From Lates calcarifer (taxonomy: Eukaryota; Chordata; Actinopteri; Centropomidae): a stretch of DNA of 64,000 nt. Where the stretch lies: positions 19,278,749-19,342,748 of the forward strand of contig NC_066838.1 of NCBI RefSeq assembly GCF_001640805.2, given 5' to 3'. Below are positions 63,296 to 64,000 of the stretch, piece after piece. The position numbers and the translations under genes are program-made. Numbering within the stretch: position 1 is the stretch's first letter; the number at the start of each line of letters is the position of its first letter. Below the pieces are notes generated by a model. That model was not told the DNA's origin. It saw only the letters and a program-made list of their open reading frames with translations, and did not search any database.

Positions 63296-64000
63296 CTATT
63301 CATTCTTTGATTCTTTGATTTTAGTTTCATTGCTGTCATCCCTTTTTTCTTTTCCAGGCCCTGTGTTTGCATCTACAGGTGTGCTTATTTTACGGGCAGG
63401 ACTTTTTTCATGCTCCTCTCTTTGCTCTTGGACTAACTCTCTTTTTCGACCCACTGGTCTACTTCTACTCCACTCCCTGTCTGTAGAAAAACCCATTTGT
63501 TTTTGTTTTGGGCTGAAAACATCATGATTGTTGATTATATGATTTGGGAAGCGTATGAGACCTTCTGTTGGAGTGGGAAGTAAGGCAGCTCTGTGTCTCT
63601 GGGGTTTTACGGATTGTTGATTTTGTGGGTTGTCAGAACCCAAGCATGATTTTCCTCCACTGTTTGGAGCTGAACCTGGGGGCCCACTGAACTGTGCAAA
63701 ATGCGGATCACTAGGGCCTTGGAATCTAGTAACCTGATGAGGACTACTGAAATGAAGTGATGCAGAATGATCTGAATGTCTCATTGCTTGCATGTCATTC
63801 TTCAGGGATGGCTCAAATCCCCTTGAGTTGAAACCCAGGCCCATCTCGTCTGAACCTCTTTTATCATGCCCAGGCATCTCACTGTTTGTTTCCCACCTAC
63901 CAGGCCCGTATCTTACATCTGAACTTTTATCAGGGCCTAGCGGTCTCATGTCTGGACCTCTCCTTTCCCTTCTAAAATCATGTTCAAATCCTAGTCTACC
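63296..64000 (-). CDS. dido1: C-terminal part of a probable DIDO1 (death-inducer obliterator 1), truncated by the window edge
   Basis: An open frame runs from the window's right edge to a TAG stop: 234 codons without interruption, so the true start lies outside the window. The translation is hydrophilic and rich in G, P, S, R and D, with RRERRGPDMRPLGPDK, FAQFSGPPGSAPN and a charged end (KEKRDDSNETKIKESKNE). That fits the disordered arginine/glycine/proline-rich tail of the long DIDO1 isoform, a chromatin-associated PHD-finger protein. No PHD, TFIIS or SPOC domain is visible, because those lie further upstream. The name rests mainly on position: DIDO1 follows TCFL5 on the same strand in human. 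An internal ATG at 63,949 is probably not the start. Confidence 0.65.
   Translation of the reverse strand, partial: GRLGFEHDFRRERRGPDMRPLGPDKSSDVRYGPGRWETNSEMPGHDKRGSDEMGLGFNSRGFEPSLKNDMQAMRHSDHSASLHFSSPHQVTRFQGPSDPHFAQFSGPPGSAPNSGGKSCLGSDNPQNQQSVKPQRHRAALLPTPTEGLIRFPNHIINNHDVFSPKQKQMGFSTDREWSRSRPVGRKRELVQEQREEHEKSPARKISTPVDANTGPGKEKRDDSNETKIKESKNE

Noticed and set aside
63296..63949. A complete 217-residue gene starting at the ATG at 63,949
   Set aside because: The frame stays open to the window edge, and the composition is that of a long protein's disordered tail.

Overview
The window is vertebrate nuclear DNA, almost certainly from a teleost fish. The coding sequence is split by GT-AG introns, the encoded proteins are vertebrate (a TASK-type K2P potassium channel, OGFR, the collagen alpha-3(IX) chain, TCFL5), and the non-coding DNA holds short non-autonomous transposons of the kinds that litter fish genomes, plus many CA, TA and ATT microsatellites. 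I cannot name the species from sequence alone.

Layout. 1-22,800: about 23 kb with no gene I can support, AT-rich, with interspersed repeats and a few non-repetitive blocks that could be conserved regulatory DNA. 22,815-25,400 (minus): kcnk15 (TASK-5-like), two coding exons, with an apparent one-base frameshift in exon 2. 25,400-33,860: gene-free, with AT microsatellites, a degenerate minisatellite and an orphan promoter-like patch near 29.8-30.0 kb. 33,860-39,280 (plus): ogfr, seven coding exons, 558 codons. 41,041-56,980 (plus): col9a3, 32 coding exons, 678 codons. 57,240-61,100 (minus): tcfl5, six coding exons, 442 codons. 62,760-64,000 (minus): the last coding stretch and 3' UTR of a gene running off the right edge, most likely dido1.

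From 34 kb to the right edge, the order and orientation (OGFR plus, COL9A3 plus, TCFL5 minus, DIDO1 minus) are the same as on human 20q13.33, which supports calling ogfr, col9a3 and tcfl5 by orthology rather than as paralogs (OGFRL1, COL9A1/COL9A2). KCNK15 lies on the same human arm but further away (20q13.12). The genes are not functionally linked: a cartilage collagen chain, a nuclear-associated growth inhibitory receptor, a bHLH transcription factor and a potassium channel share a neighbourhood, not a pathway.

Exon borders were drawn by hand from reading frame, splice consensus and protein families. The four complete gene models close in frame, except for the single base flagged in kcnk15. 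UTR ends and regulatory calls are inferred from motifs only. I saw no convincing tRNA, rRNA, microRNA, CRISPR array or autonomous transposon.
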